Notes: generated by a model from the letters alone, not told the origin. A stretch of DNA of 64,000 nucleotides from an uncultured bacterium (GCA_945828315.1 CALZQA010000002.1:1-64000), one strand, 5' to 3'. Counted from the first letter of the stretch, positions 28,371-39,341 are shown. A program made the numbers and translations.

Positions 28371-29465
28371 ATGAACGAAAAGGGAAAAGATGTGCTCCTG
28401 TCCATTGGCGCTTCGCTGGTGTGCATCGTCATTGGACTGGTTGTAGGCTTGCTCATTCTCTGCTGTATCAATGGAGAGAATGCGGTAGATGGTTTTTCAA
28501 GGATCCTGCAGGGTGGATTTTACTTGAAACCAAAGGGGATCGGCAGTGAGATCACACAGGCAGCGCCGCTCATCATGACAGGTCTGTCCGTGGCGTTTGC
28601 ATTTAAAACAGGACTGTTCAATATCGGAGCAGCCGGACAGTACACAGTGGGCATTTTCGGTGCGCTTTACAGTGCGATCATTCTGGGACTGCCCTGGTAT
28701 TTATGCCTTCTGGTGGCAATGATCTGTGGTGCGGTCTGGGGCGCGGTACCCGGCATTTTTAAAGCATATTTTAATGTGAATGAGGTCATAACCTCGATCA
28801 TGTTTAACTGGATCGGACTGTATCTGGTCAACGAATTGCTTTACACCGGCTTTGGCGGCGCGATGTACGATCAGAAGACAACACGTACCTATAAGCTCAG
28901 TGCAAAGGCGCCACAGGCGCTCATCCCGGATGCGGGACTGAACTCCATTTTCAAGACAAGTTCAACGACGATCGCCATTTTCATAGCCATCATCATAGCA
29001 ATCATCATGTATATCATCCTGAATAAGACTATGTTCGGCTATGAGCTGAAGGCGTGTGGATTTAACAAGGATGCGGCAAAATATGCCGGTATTAACGAAA
29101 AGAGGAACATCATTCTGTCCATGACCATCGCCGGTGCCCTGGCAGGTATCGGTGCCGGACTTTATTTCCTCTCCGGCGCCTCCGAGTGGAATCCCCAGGT
29201 GGCAACAGCACTGCCGGCCATTGGCTTTAACGGTATTCCGGTGGCCTTGCTTGCAATGAGCAACCCGATCGGTGTGGTGTTTGCTGCTATCTTTGTGGCG
29301 CATATTTCCGTGGGCGGTGCATATCTTCCTACAAAGTATTTTCAGCCGGAGATCGCGGACCTGATCGTGGCGGTCATCATTTACCTGTGCGCATTCGTGA
29401 TGCTGTTTAAGGGTGTGGTGATCAACCTGTTAAAAAAGAAACATGCAGATAAGGAGGGCAAATAA
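28371..29465 (+). CDS. Nucleoside ABC transporter permease
   Basis: FKTGLFNIGAAGQYTVG; FNVNEVITSIMFNWI; gene order. Confidence 0.9.
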   Translation: MNEKGKDVLLSIGASLVCIVIGLVVGLLILCCINGENAVDGFSRILQGGFYLKPKGIGSEITQAAPLIMTGLSVAFAFKTGLFNIGAAGQYTVGIFGALYSAIILGLPWYLCLLVAMICGAVWGAVPGIFKAYFNVNEVITSIMFNWIGLYLVNELLYTGFGGAMYDQKTTRTYKLSAKAPQALIPDAGLNSIFKTSSTTIAIFIAIIIAIIMYIILNKTMFGYELKACGFNKDAAKYAGINEKRNIILSMTIAGALAGIGAGLYFLSGASEWNPQVATALPAIGFNGIPVALLAMSNPIGVVFAAIFVAHISVGGAYLPTKYFQPEIADLIVAVIIYLCAFVMLFKGVVINLLKKKHADKEGK

Positions 29466-29467
29466 GT

Positions 29468-30406
29468 ATGGTTTTACTCATTAAGTACACATTATTATAT
29501 GCAGTTGTTTTATTGCTGGTTGCCCTCGGTGGTATGTTTTCTGAGCGAAGCGGTGTGATCAATATCGCTCTGGAGGGTATTATGACGATCGGCGGACTCG
29601 CCGGCGTGTTTGTACTGGCGCTTCTGGGCGGAAAACTGCCGACACCTGTGTTGGTGGCACTCTCTATCGTGACAAGTATTGTGACCGGTATGATCTACTC
29701 GCTGCTGTTGGCATTTTCTGCCATCACTTTGAAGGCGGACCAGACCATCGGTGGAACTGCGCTGAACATGCTGGCGACAGCGATCGCCATCGTGTCGGTG
29801 AAGGCGTTTAACAACTCATCTGCAGCAGGCAACGGTGCGGCTTCCGCAAAACTGACCTATGACAATTCACCGTTCATTTACAAGATCGGACCGGTGACCA
29901 TCAACATTTTCTTTATTTTAGCGATCATCATTCTTGTATGCAGTTCCATATTCCTGTTCCGTACAAAATGGGGACTCCGTCTGCGGGCCTGCGGTGAGCA
30001 TCCTCAGGCAGCGGATTCTGTCGGTATCAATGTGTATCGCTGGAGATATGCAGGCGTTGTGATTTCCGGCGCGCTGGGCGGACTGGGCGGTCTTGCCTAT
30101 ATCGTACCTTCCGTGTCAACATGGAATTTTGAGGTTGGCGTGGCAGGTGCAGGTTTCCTGGCACTGGCTGTTATGATCTTCGGACAGTGGAAGCCTTACC
30201 GGATCGCAGGCGCAGCGGTATTTTTCGCTGTGTTCAAGTCGCTGGCAAACATAGCGGATTCGACGGCACTGGCAAATCTGGGATGGTCAAAAAACATTTA
30301 CAGCATGATGCCATTTATCGCATCCATGATCATTCTTGCCTTTACCTCAAAGAATTCCCGGGCGCCGAAGGCAGAGGGTATCCCCTATGATAAGGGTGCA
30401 AGATAA
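29468..30406 (+). CDS. Nucleoside ABC transporter permease
   Basis: MFSERSGVINIALEGIMTIGG; WGLRLRACGEHPQAADSVGIN. Confidence 0.9.
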   Translation: MVLLIKYTLLYAVVLLLVALGGMFSERSGVINIALEGIMTIGGLAGVFVLALLGGKLPTPVLVALSIVTSIVTGMIYSLLLAFSAITLKADQTIGGTALNMLATAIAIVSVKAFNNSSAAGNGAASAKLTYDNSPFIYKIGPVTINIFFILAIIILVCSSIFLFRTKWGLRLRACGEHPQAADSVGINVYRWRYAGVVISGALGGLGGLAYIVPSVSTWNFEVGVAGAGFLALAVMIFGQWKPYRIAGAAVFFAVFKSLANIADSTALANLGWSKNIYSMMPFIASMIILAFTSKNSRAPKAEGIPYDKGAR

Positions 30407-30420
30407 AAGGAAGTGGTAAT

Positions 30421-30846
30421 ATGATAGATGAAAATGAATTAGTGATCCGTGCGCTGGAGGCGCGGAAACATGCATATGTGCCTTACTCCCACTGGGCGGT
30501 GGGGGCAGCACTGCTCACAAAAGAAGGAAAGATCTATGAGGGCTGCAATATTGAAAATGCAGCTCACACACCCACAAACTGTGCGGAGCGTACAGCATTC
30601 TTTAAAGCAGTCAGTGAGGGAGAACGTGACTTTGCTGCAATTGCAGTGGTAGGCGCATATGAGGCGGAAGAACCGGAGAAGATCTGCGCACCCTGCGGCG
30701 TTTGCCGTCAGGTCATGATGGAGTTCTGTGATCCTGATACCTTCCGTGTGGTCCTCGGAACAAAGGACGGCGTACAGGTTTCACAGACATTAAAAGAGAT
30801 GCTTCCCTATGGCTTCGGACCGGACGTATTAAATATTAAAAATTAA
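30421..30846 (+). CDS. cdd: Cytidine deaminase
   Basis: YVPYSHWAVGAAL, GCNIENAAHTPTNCAERTAF, CAPCGVCRQVM. Confidence 0.95.
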   Translation: MIDENELVIRALEARKHAYVPYSHWAVGAALLTKEGKIYEGCNIENAAHTPTNCAERTAFFKAVSEGERDFAAIAVVGAYEAEEPEKICAPCGVCRQVMMEFCDPDTFRVVLGTKDGVQVSQTLKEMLPYGFGPDVLNIKN

Positions 30847-30894
30847 ATCAAAAATAAAATTTTGTTCTAAAACGGAAATAATAAGGAGAAAGAA

Positions 30895-31572
30895 ATGAGT
30901 GTAGAAATCAAAGATATATTGGCGATCTGTGATCATACGTTATTGCTGCAGACCAGTACCTGGGAGGAGATCAAGGGGATCTGTGATGATGCTATGAAAT
31001 ATCATACAGCTTCTGTGTGTATTCCGCCCTGTTATGTGAAGCAGGCAAAGGAGTATATGCAGGGGAAGATTCCGGTATGTACGGTCATTGGTTTTCCCAA
31101 CGGAAATCATACAACGGCCTGTAAGGTGTTTGAGACAAAGGATGCAGTCGCCAACGGTGCTGATGAGATCGATATGGTGATCAATGTCGGAATGTTAAAG
31201 GCAAAAGAATATGACTATGTATTAAACGAGATCAAAGAGATCAAGGAAGCATGTCAGGGCAGAGTATTGAAGGTCATTATTGAGACCTGTCTGCTGACGG
31301 ATGAGGAAAAGATCAAGATGTGCGAGATCGTGACGCAGTCCGGAGCGGATTATATCAAGACTTCTACCGGATTTTCTACGGCAGGCGCCACCTTCGCAGA
31401 TGTGGAACTATTCGCGAAGCATGTGGGCGAGGGCGTGAAGATCAAAGCAGCCGGTGGTATCGCCAGCATTGCGGATGCGGAAAAGTTTATGGAGCTGGGT
31501 GCAGATCGTCTCGGAACGAGCCGGATCGTAAAGATCGTCAAAGCAGAGGAGAGCGATCCCGGCAGCTATTGA
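30895..31572 (+). CDS. deoC: Deoxyribose-phosphate aldolase
   Basis: [40 protein letters not shown]. Confidence 0.95.
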   Translation: MSVEIKDILAICDHTLLLQTSTWEEIKGICDDAMKYHTASVCIPPCYVKQAKEYMQGKIPVCTVIGFPNGNHTTACKVFETKDAVANGADEIDMVINVGMLKAKEYDYVLNEIKEIKEACQGRVLKVIIETCLLTDEEKIKMCEIVTQSGADYIKTSTGFSTAGATFADVELFAKHVGEGVKIKAAGGIASIADAEKFMELGADRLGTSRIVKIVKAEESDPGSY

Positions 31573-31609
31573 CCGGATGTTTATCAGAAATATGTAAAAA
31601 GAGGCAGAT

Positions 31610-32818
31610 ATGGGAAAGTATAAATATAATCGTATTTTTACAATTGTAATGGACTCCCTTGGAATCGGCGAGATGGAAGATTCACCGCAATTTGGAGATG
31701 TGGGCGTGGATACGCTGGGGCATATCAGCGAGCAAATGAAAAAGGCGGGGGAAGCCTTTGATATTCCCAATCTTCAGAAGCTCGGTCTTGCGAACCTGAA
31801 GCCGCTGGAGCAGGTGGCACCGCAGGAGAGACCGCGGGGGTATTATATGTCGATGAAGGAGAAAAGTAATGGCAAGGATACAATGACCGGACATTGGGAG
31901 ATGATGGGCATCCATACGACCAAGCCGTTTATCACCTTTACGGATACCGGTTTCCCGAAGGAACTGATCGAGGAACTGGAGAAGCGCTGCGGCAGGAGGA
32001 TCATCGGAAACAAGGCAGCCAGCGGTACAGAGATCCTGGATGAGCTGGCTGAGGAGGAGATCGCAACCGGAGCCATGATCGTTTATACTTCGGCGGATTC
32101 TGTGCTGCAGATCTGTGGAAACGAGGAGACGATGGGTCTGGATAACCTCTATCACTATTGCGAGATCGCCAGAGAACTGACGATGCGCGATGACTGGCGT
32201 GTGGGGCGCGTGATCGCACGACCTTATGTCGGCAAGAAAAAGGGCGAGTTTGTCCGTACCAGCAACCGGCATGATTATGCACTGAAACCCACCGGACCGA
32301 CAGCACTCAACGCGTTGAAGGATGCGGGATTTGACGTGATCTCCGTGGGAAAGATCAATGATATTTTTGTGGGTGAGGGAATCACAGAGAGCAATCATTC
32401 AAACTCTTCCGTTCACGGCATGGAGCAGACCATTGATATCGCAAAGCGCGATTTTACCGGTCTCTGTTTTGTGAATCTGGTAGATTTTGATGCGCTGTGG
32501 GGACACCGACGCAATGCCATTGGTTACGGAAAGGAGATCGTGCGCTTTGACGAGAAGCTGGGAGAACTGCTTCCGCTTCTGCGTGAGGATGATCTGCTCA
32601 TCATCACCGCAGACCACGGGAATGATCCGACATACAGCGGAACGGACCATACAAGAGAAAAAGTGCCGTTCCTTGCATATTCTCCCTCCTTTACAGGAGC
32701 AGGACCGCTGCCGGAGGCAGATACCTTTGCGGTGATCGGCGCGACGATCGCAGACAACTTTGGCGTAAGCATGCCGAAGGATACCATAGGCACATCAATT
32801 TTAAAGGAACTGGTTTAA
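31610..32818 (+). CDS. deoB: Phosphopentomutase
   Basis: [44 protein letters not shown]. Confidence 0.95.
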   Translation: MGKYKYNRIFTIVMDSLGIGEMEDSPQFGDVGVDTLGHISEQMKKAGEAFDIPNLQKLGLANLKPLEQVAPQERPRGYYMSMKEKSNGKDTMTGHWEMMGIHTTKPFITFTDTGFPKELIEELEKRCGRRIIGNKAASGTEILDELAEEEIATGAMIVYTSADSVLQICGNEETMGLDNLYHYCEIARELTMRDDWRVGRVIARPYVGKKKGEFVRTSNRHDYALKPTGPTALNALKDAGFDVISVGKINDIFVGEGITESNHSNSSVHGMEQTIDIAKRDFTGLCFVNLVDFDALWGHRRNAIGYGKEIVRFDEKLGELLPLLREDDLLIITADHGNDPTYSGTDHTREKVPFLAYSPSFTGAGPLPEADTFAVIGATIADNFGVSMPKDTIGTSILKELV

Positions 32819-32819
32819 G

Positions 32820-33491
32820 ATGAAGAAGAAATTAAATAAAGAATTAAAAAATGAAGAATTAGTGGACGGAGCGGAGCAGGCAAAGGATACAGAGGAGGAA
32901 AAAACACCTCTGTGGAAGGAGCTGCTCAGTTGGGTAGAGATCATCGTCGTAGCAGTGCTGATCTCATTGTTTCTGACGAAGGTCGTTTTAGTCAATGCGC
33001 TGGTGCCCTCCTCCTCCATGGAGACATTGATCTCGCCCGGGGACCGGTTGTTTGGCAACCGGCTCACCTATAAATTTAAAGATCCGGAGCGTTTTGATGT
33101 GGTGATCTTTAAATATCCGGTGGATGAGGAGGAAAACTATATCAAGCGTATCATCGGACTTCCCGGTGAGACGGTGACGATCGAGAATGCAAAGATCTAT
33201 ATCAACGATTCCGAAACACCACTGGAGGAGAACTATCTGCCGGAAGAATGGGTCATTGAGAACGACGGTTATGTCTTTGAAGTTCCGGAGGACTGTTACC
33301 TAATGCTGGGCGACAACCGCAATGTCTCGGAGGATGCGCGCTATTGGGCCGAGGAAGCTTATGAATATGGACTGGCCGACAGCGTGGAAGATGGGGAATC
33401 TTATACCTACGTGCGCAGAGACAAGATCCTCGGAAAAGCGATGTTTACATATTGGCCGCATTTTCAGCTCCTGTCAGACTATGAAGAATAA
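32820..33491 (+). CDS. lepB: Signal peptidase I
   Basis: N-terminal TM, PSSSMETLISPGDRL, YIKRIIGLPGE, LGDNRNVSEDARYW. Confidence 0.93.
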   Translation: MKKKLNKELKNEELVDGAEQAKDTEEEKTPLWKELLSWVEIIVVAVLISLFLTKVVLVNALVPSSSMETLISPGDRLFGNRLTYKFKDPERFDVVIFKYPVDEEENYIKRIIGLPGETVTIENAKIYINDSETPLEENYLPEEWVIENDGYVFEVPEDCYLMLGDNRNVSEDARYWAEEAYEYGLADSVEDGESYTYVRRDKILGKAMFTYWPHFQLLSDYEE

Positions 33492-33548
33492 GGAAGAAAT
33501 ACAAAAAAATAAATTACGACATAATAAAAATAAAGGAAGTGTAAGAAC

Positions 33549-34895
33549 ATGACAAGGGATCTGACAGAGGGAAGCTGTCTGAAACAGATCTTACTTTTTA
33601 CGGCACCGCTTCTGGTAGGAAATCTGCTGCAGCAGACCTACAATCTGGTGGATGCGGCGATCGTGGGGCGATGCCTTGGCACGGATGCGCTGGCGGCGGT
33701 CGGCGCTTCCAGCAGTGTCCAGTTTTTAGTGCTGGGATTTTGTATCGGATCATGTGCGGGATTTGGCATACCGATCGCCCAGCGCTTCGGGGCAAAGGAT
33801 TACAGTGCGATGCGCAGGTATATTTTTCACAGCATACTGCTCACCGCGCTGTTTGCTGTTGTACTGACAAGTGTGTGTGCACTGCTCTGCCCGAATATAT
33901 TACATATGATGTCCACGCCGGAGGATATTTTTTCCGGTGCATATATTTATCTGCTGATCATTTTTCTGGGTATACCGTTTACCTTGCTATACAATCTGGA
34001 GGCGGCGATGCTGCGGGCAGTGGGTGACAGCAAAACGCCTTTTGTCTTTCTGGCAATATCCACCATGACAAACATCGGGCTTGATCTGCTGTGCATCCTC
34101 GTATTCCGCTGGGGCGTGGCAGGCGCTGCGATCGCAACGATCACGGCACAGGCACTTAGCGGGATCCTCTGCTTTTTCTTTATCCGAAAGCATCAGGAGG
34201 TATTACATATCGGCCCGGCGGACTGCCGGTTTGACCGGAACTGCTGCCTGTCTGCACTCACCATGGGCGCACCCATGGGACTGCAGTTTTCCATCACAGC
34301 CATCGGAAGTATGGTGATGCAGTCTGCAAACAACGGATTGGGAAGTGTCTATGTGTCTGGATTTACGGCAGGGGCAAGACTGAAACAGTTTACACTGTGT
34401 CCCTTTGATGCGCTGGCAACGGCGGTCTGCACCTTCTGCGGACAGAATCTCGGCGCAAAGCGTTTTGACCGCATCAAGCAGGGAATCCGCGTCGGTGTGG
34501 CGGTGGCGCTCACCTACGGAATTGCTATCGGACTTGTGCTGATCTTTGGCGGTCGCGTATTGTCTGTGCTGTTTATGAGCCGTTCACAGGTCGCTGTGCT
34601 GGATGCATCCGCGAAATACCTGCGCTATCTGGGATGCATGTATTGGATGCTGGGACTGCTCAATGTGTTCCGCCTGGCGATACAGGGACTGGGTTATTCC
34701 GGCAGAGCCGTGTTTGCGGGCGTGATCGAGATGGCTGCGCGTACCTTTGTAAGTCTTGTGTTTGTGCCGATTTACGGTTACACAGCGATCTGCTGTGCGG
34801 ATCAGGTGGCGTGGACGGCAGCGGTCATGTACCTGATCCCGATGTGTCTGCACCTGCTCAAAAAGGTGGAGCGGGAAGTAGGAAAGAGAATGTGA
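33549..34895 (+). CDS. MATE family efflux transporter
   Basis: APLLVGNLLQQTYNLVDAAIVGRCLGTDALAAVGAS; 12-TM pattern. Confidence 0.92.
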   Translation: MTRDLTEGSCLKQILLFTAPLLVGNLLQQTYNLVDAAIVGRCLGTDALAAVGASSSVQFLVLGFCIGSCAGFGIPIAQRFGAKDYSAMRRYIFHSILLTALFAVVLTSVCALLCPNILHMMSTPEDIFSGAYIYLLIIFLGIPFTLLYNLEAAMLRAVGDSKTPFVFLAISTMTNIGLDLLCILVFRWGVAGAAIATITAQALSGILCFFFIRKHQEVLHIGPADCRFDRNCCLSALTMGAPMGLQFSITAIGSMVMQSANNGLGSVYVSGFTAGARLKQFTLCPFDALATAVCTFCGQNLGAKRFDRIKQGIRVGVAVALTYGIAIGLVLIFGGRVLSVLFMSRSQVAVLDASAKYLRYLGCMYWMLGLLNVFRLAIQGLGYSGRAVFAGVIEMAARTFVSLVFVPIYGYTAICCADQVAWTAAVMYLIPMCLHLLKKVEREVGKRM

Positions 34896-35004
34896 AGAAT
34901 TGGTATGGCGGGTTTATTGATTTGGCAAAAAAATATCATTTGTCCACATTTATGTGTTATAATACCAAAAGAGATACAAAAGATACGATTCATTGAGGTA
35001 CGAA

Positions 35005-36345
35005 ATGCAAAAGATCTGGGAATTTTTTGAAAATATGAATGAGTTGGTCTATGTGTCTGACATGGACACTTATGAACTGCTGTACATGAATAAAAAGGCC
35101 AGGGAAATGTATGGCTTTAAGTCCATGGAGGACCTGGCCGGAAGAAAATGCCACGAGCTGATCATGGGCTGCAAAGAGCCGTGCGCGCTGTGCAATAATA
35201 AAGAATTGATGCCGGGATACTTTAAGGAATGGAGTTATTACAATCCTCTTGTTGGCAGGCATTTTGAGTTAAAGGATACCATGCTGGAGGAGGGCGGCAG
35301 GCGTCTTCGGATGGAGCTGGCGGTTGACAGCACTGCGCAGAAGCAGCAGAGTCGTATGATCGACAGCTATCAGAAAATGGAGGCGTTGTCCAACGAGGGT
35401 ATGCGCGTTGCATTGCAGGCGGAGACACCAGACCAGACGCTGGAGGTCATACTGGAATATCTCGGAAATGCGTTAAAAGGCGAGCGTACCTATATTTTTG
35501 AGCGGAATGCGAAGGGCAACGATGACAATACCTACGAGTGGGTGGCAAATGGGGTGATGCCTGCAAAGGATATGCTTCAGGATCTGCCGGCTGAAGTCTG
35601 CGCAAACTGGTATCGGAACTTTCGTGAAGACAAAAACATCATGATCCATGATCTGGAGGATATTCGGGAGTCTGACCCGCTCCAGTACGAGAATCTGAAG
35701 CGTCAGGATATCCATTCCCTTGTGGTAGTGCCGCTCTATGACGACAAAAAGATCATCGGATTTTATGGGGTTGATAATCCGCCGAAAGGTGCCCTTGACT
35801 ATACGGAGACGATGCTGCAGATCATGGCACACTTTATTATCGCTTCGATCAAAAGGCGTGAACTGGTAAAACAATTACGGAATATGAGCTATCGGGATCA
35901 GCTGACACAGCTGGGTAACCGCTTTGCGATGGTTGATTATGTGTCAGGCTTATGCCTGGATGAGAGCATTGGCGTGGTGTACTGTGATATCACCGGATTG
36001 AAGCGGGTCAACGATTCACAGGGGCATGAGGCAGGTGACCGGCTGATCCTGCATGCCTGTGACTGTTTGAGACAGGTGTTTGACGGATACGGACTGTTCC
36101 GCATCGGCGGAGATGAGCTGCTGGCACTTTGTCCGGGCATCGCGGAGAATGTGCTGAATGAGAAAGTGGATGAACTGAGACAGGTTATGCCGGCGTATGA
36201 GGTAGTCATGGCAGTCGGTGCCATCTGGCGAAGGGACAGCAAAGCTGGTATTGATCAGCTGCTGTCGGAGGCGGACCGGTTGATGTATGATGACAAGGCG
36301 GCATATTACAGCGCTTCGCGTGATCTGGACCGGAGAAACTCATAA
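35005..36345 (+). CDS. PAS-GAF-GGDEF protein (active-site motif GGDEL)
   Basis: PAS-like N-terminus with CHELIMGCKEPCALC; YRDQLTQLGNRFAM...FRIGGDELLALCPG. Confidence 0.85.
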   Translation: MQKIWEFFENMNELVYVSDMDTYELLYMNKKAREMYGFKSMEDLAGRKCHELIMGCKEPCALCNNKELMPGYFKEWSYYNPLVGRHFELKDTMLEEGGRRLRMELAVDSTAQKQQSRMIDSYQKMEALSNEGMRVALQAETPDQTLEVILEYLGNALKGERTYIFERNAKGNDDNTYEWVANGVMPAKDMLQDLPAEVCANWYRNFREDKNIMIHDLEDIRESDPLQYENLKRQDIHSLVVVPLYDDKKIIGFYGVDNPPKGALDYTETMLQIMAHFIIASIKRRELVKQLRNMSYRDQLTQLGNRFAMVDYVSGLCLDESIGVVYCDITGLKRVNDSQGHEAGDRLILHACDCLRQVFDGYGLFRIGGDELLALCPGIAENVLNEKVDELRQVMPAYEVVMAVGAIWRRDSKAGIDQLLSEADRLMYDDKAAYYSASRDLDRRNS

Positions 36346-36361
36346 AAAATGATAATAAAAG

Positions 36362-36396
36362 AGGATGTACCGAAAATGATCGGTGCATCCTTTTTT
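36362..36396. terminator. Terminator between the GGDEF gene and tRNA-Leu, possibly bidirectional
   Basis: GGATGTACCGA-AAAT-GATCGGTGCATCCTTTTTT. Confidence 0.8.
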
Positions 36397-36398
36397 CG

Positions 36399-36479
36399 TG
36401 CGGATAACAGGACTTGAACCTGCACGTCATGGACACCAGAACCTAAATCTGGCGCGTCTGCCAATTCCGCCATATCCGC
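36399..36479 (-). tRNA. tRNA-Leu (anticodon TAG)
   Basis: Acceptor GCGGATA/TATCCGC, anticodon arm CCAGA-TTTAGGT-TCTGG, T arm CAGG-TTCAAGT-CCTG; no encoded CCA. Confidence 0.92.
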
Positions 36480-36562
36480 CTGTCGCGTCTCTGAGCGCTT
36501 TACTTTTCACAGTATATCGCAGCCCCGGACAAAAATCAATGAAAAATATTTTTAAATTCCTG

Positions 36563-36613
36563 TTGACAAATAAGTTGCATGGTGCTATGGTTAATTACAC
36601 AAGTAATGAACCA
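36563..36613 (+). promoter_or_regulatory. Promoter plus palindromic operator of the GntR-ABC operon
   Basis: TTGACA-N17-TATGGT; TGGTTAATTAC-ACAA-GTAATGAACCA (36588-36613, one mismatch). Confidence 0.75.
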
Positions 36614-36656
36614 CATAACCAACGAGGTAAAAAGGCGAGGACAGGAGGTGTACCAT

Positions 36657-37019
36657 TTGAACGAGCTGTTATCTCAGAATAAATCAATCTATTTGCAGGT
36701 CAGCGAGATGATAGAGACGGATATCCTGCGGGGCATCCTTTTAGAGGAAGAACGTGTGCCCAGCACAAATGAGCTGGCAAAGCTCTATACGATCAACCCG
36801 GCGACTGCGGCGAAAGGGATCAATCTGCTGGTAGACGAGGGAATACTTTATAAAAAGAGAGGAATCGGTATGTTTGTTGCAGAGGGTGCAAAGGAGCACA
36901 TTATAGAAAAGCGCAGGGATGCATTTTATGAGAACTATGTAAAAGGTCTGCTGGAGGAGGCAAAAAGCCTTGGCATCAGCAGCGAGCAACTGGTCGAGAT
37001 GATCAGAGCACATGAATAA
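36657..37019 (+). CDS. GntR-family (YtrA-like) transcriptional regulator
   Basis: TTG start after aggaggtg; IYLQVSEMIETDILRGILLEEERVPSTNELAKLYTINPATAAKGINLLVDEGILYKKRGIGMFV. Confidence 0.87.
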   Translation: MNELLSQNKSIYLQVSEMIETDILRGILLEEERVPSTNELAKLYTINPATAAKGINLLVDEGILYKKRGIGMFVAEGAKEHIIEKRRDAFYENYVKGLLEEAKSLGISSEQLVEMIRAHE

Positions 37020-37036
37020 AGGGGAGGACGAAAAAA

Positions 37037-37909
37037 ATGAGTCAGTTAGTTTGTGAAAATATTTCAAAGCAGTACAAGAAAAAAGTGGTGTTGCACGACA
37101 TCGATCTCACCATCGAGCAGGGAAAGATCTATGGTCTCGTTGGACGTAACGGTGCAGGAAAGACAACGCTTTTGTCCATTCTGACAGCACAGAATCCCGC
37201 GACGAGCGGAACCGTCACATACGACGGCATGCCTGTGTGGGAAAATCAGAAAGCGTTGGATCATCTGTGTTTTTCACGGGAACTGAATACGCTGAGCGTA
37301 CTCGGGCCGAATACGATCAAGGTAAAGGAATATCTGCAGATGGCGCGTACCTATTACCCGAACTGGGACAGAGAAATGGAACAGCGTCTGGTAGCACAGT
37401 TTGACCTGAACCCGAAAAAGAAGATCAGTAAGCTTTCCAAAGGAATGCTCTCCATGGTGACGATCGTTGTTGCACTGGCGAGCAAGGCGGATATCACGAT
37501 CCTGGATGAGCCGGTAGCAGGTCTGGATGTGGTGGCAAGAGATGATTTTTATCATCTGCTTTTAGAGGAGCATGAGGCAACCGGACGCACATTTATCGTT
37601 TCCACGCATATCATTGAGGAAGCGGCCAATGTATTTGAGGAAGTCATTTTTCTGAAAGATGGTGAGATCCTGCTAAAGGAAGATACGCAGGAACTTCTGG
37701 AGCGCGCAGCGCATGTGAGCGGCCTTGCGGAGGAAGTGGATGCGGCATGCGAAGGTCTGGAGATCCATCACGTGGAGCAGATGGGACGCAGTAAGGGTGT
37801 GACGGTATTGCTGGCTCCCGGTGAGCAGATCGCGGATGGCTATGATGTAACGGTACAGCCGGTGTCACTGCAGAATCTGTTTGTGGCACTGTGCGGAAGG
37901 GAGGCATAA
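37037..37909 (+). CDS. ABC transporter ATPase
   Basis: GRNGAGKTTLLSIL, signature LSKGM, ITILDEPVAGLD. Confidence 0.92.
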   Translation: MSQLVCENISKQYKKKVVLHDIDLTIEQGKIYGLVGRNGAGKTTLLSILTAQNPATSGTVTYDGMPVWENQKALDHLCFSRELNTLSVLGPNTIKVKEYLQMARTYYPNWDREMEQRLVAQFDLNPKKKISKLSKGMLSMVTIVVALASKADITILDEPVAGLDVVARDDFYHLLLEEHEATGRTFIVSTHIIEEAANVFEEVIFLKDGEILLKEDTQELLERAAHVSGLAEEVDAACEGLEIHHVEQMGRSKGVTVLLAPGEQIADGYDVTVQPVSLQNLFVALCGREA

Positions 37910-37910
37910 C

Positions 37911-38576
37911 ATGAGCGGATTGACACGTTCGTTAAAATATGCGACATTTCGGGCCGGGCGCGTGATCGGTACCTGCTTTCTGATGGCGGCAGCATTTGTG
38001 CTCTATTTTGCATTGCTTGACGGAGTGCGGTTTACGCCGCAGAATCTTTTGCCGAGATTTCCGTATATGCTGATGCTTGTCGGAAATCTGATGTTCATGA
38101 TCTATGGAATGCTGGATGTGGCGACCTATACGCAGCTTACGCTGACCTACGGCTGTACGCGTAAAAATGCGGCACTCAGCACGGTTTATATGCATTTGCT
38201 GCAGATCCTGGCGATCGAGGTGGTTATGGGCATCTGCTGCGCAGTCATTCCGGCACAGTGGTATGCAATGGACGGCAAGACACTCTGTCTGTTGGCGCTG
38301 ATCGTATTTCTTTTCGGCAGCGGACTGGCGCTGATCGCAGGTATGCTGATCCACCGTTTCGGAAAAACTGCTTATATCGTGGTCGTGATCATTGCATCGC
38401 TGAGCGGCGGTGTTATAGGTGGTCTGGTCGGTTTTCACGGTGGCACAACGATCGTGATGGATATCGTGCTCGGACTGCTGAATCTGCCGGTGCTGATCGC
38501 CGTCGGTGTTCTCTGGTATGCAGTGGCGGCGGTGATCTTCTGGCTTACGATACGAAAAATAGAGGTTCGTGTCTGA
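37911..38576 (+). CDS. ABC transporter-associated membrane protein
   Basis: Multiple hydrophobic segments; operonic position. Confidence 0.6.
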   Translation: MSGLTRSLKYATFRAGRVIGTCFLMAAAFVLYFALLDGVRFTPQNLLPRFPYMLMLVGNLMFMIYGMLDVATYTQLTLTYGCTRKNAALSTVYMHLLQILAIEVVMGICCAVIPAQWYAMDGKTLCLLALIVFLFGSGLALIAGMLIHRFGKTAYIVVVIIASLSGGVIGGLVGFHGGTTIVMDIVLGLLNLPVLIAVGVLWYAVAAVIFWLTIRKIEVRV

Positions 38577-38618
38577 GGCGCAGGCGCTGAGGGCTTCGTT
38601 ATGAAGGAGGAAGTGAAG

Positions 38619-39341
38619 ATGAAAGCATTATGGAATCAGATCAAATTTCAGAAAGATCTCTATCTGACCGGTGTACTGGTCATGCTCGGCATGTATGTGT
38701 TCGGAAATGTCCTGCACGATGTGCTGGCTGTTTCCGATGACGAGGTAACAAGCGTGATCTGCATGGGAAGCATGATGGCAACCATCGCGCTCTATATGAT
38801 GATGTTTTTCTTTGCAGGTATACATATGGTACAGATCTTCAACTATGCGGTGGCAATGGGGCAGACGAGAAAACGCACATTTCCGATGTATACGCTGGCG
38901 ACGCTGCTCACGTTTCTGGTGCTGGGAGCATTCCTGAAGGTATTGAACATACTGGAAAAGCTGCGGTTAAAGCTCATGTTTCCGGGGATAAAGATCGAGA
39001 ATTTTATGGCATTGGTGCTCAGCTGGAAATATATTCTGGCATTTGCGCTGGTAGGCACTGCCTTTGCCATGCTGCTGGGCGCAAGCATCAGTCGATTTGG
39101 AAAAGCGGCCTTCTGGGTATGGTGGGCGCTTTTGATGATCATCTGCATTGGCGGTCCGAGAGGATTTACGTACCTGACGGATTTCTATCCCGACAGTCAG
39201 GCGACATCGTTTGTGGTGCATGTCATTGAAATGACGGTACAGCATGCGCATGCGATCTCTGCAGTTCTGGTGATCGCAGCGACTATCATCTTTACCGGCG
39301 TTGCATACCTGATCGTGCGCAGACAGCAGGTAAACGTGTAG
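38619..39341 (+). CDS. ABC transporter-associated membrane protein
   Basis: Multiple hydrophobic segments; RBS aaggagg before ATG 38619. Confidence 0.6.
   Translation: MKALWNQIKFQKDLYLTGVLVMLGMYVFGNVLHDVLAVSDDEVTSVICMGSMMATIALYMMMFFFAGIHMVQIFNYAVAMGQTRKRTFPMYTLATLLTFLVLGAFLKVLNILEKLRLKLMFPGIKIENFMALVLSWKYILAFALVGTAFAMLLGASISRFGKAAFWVWWALLMIICIGGPRGFTYLTDFYPDSQATSFVVHVIEMTVQHAHAISAVLVIAATIIFTGVAYLIVRRQQVNV

Noticed and set aside
35005-36345. Riboswitch-linked or phage-linked role for the GGDEF gene
   Set aside because: No supporting element found; ordinary regulatory gene next to a tRNA, with no integrase or att repeat at tRNA-Leu.
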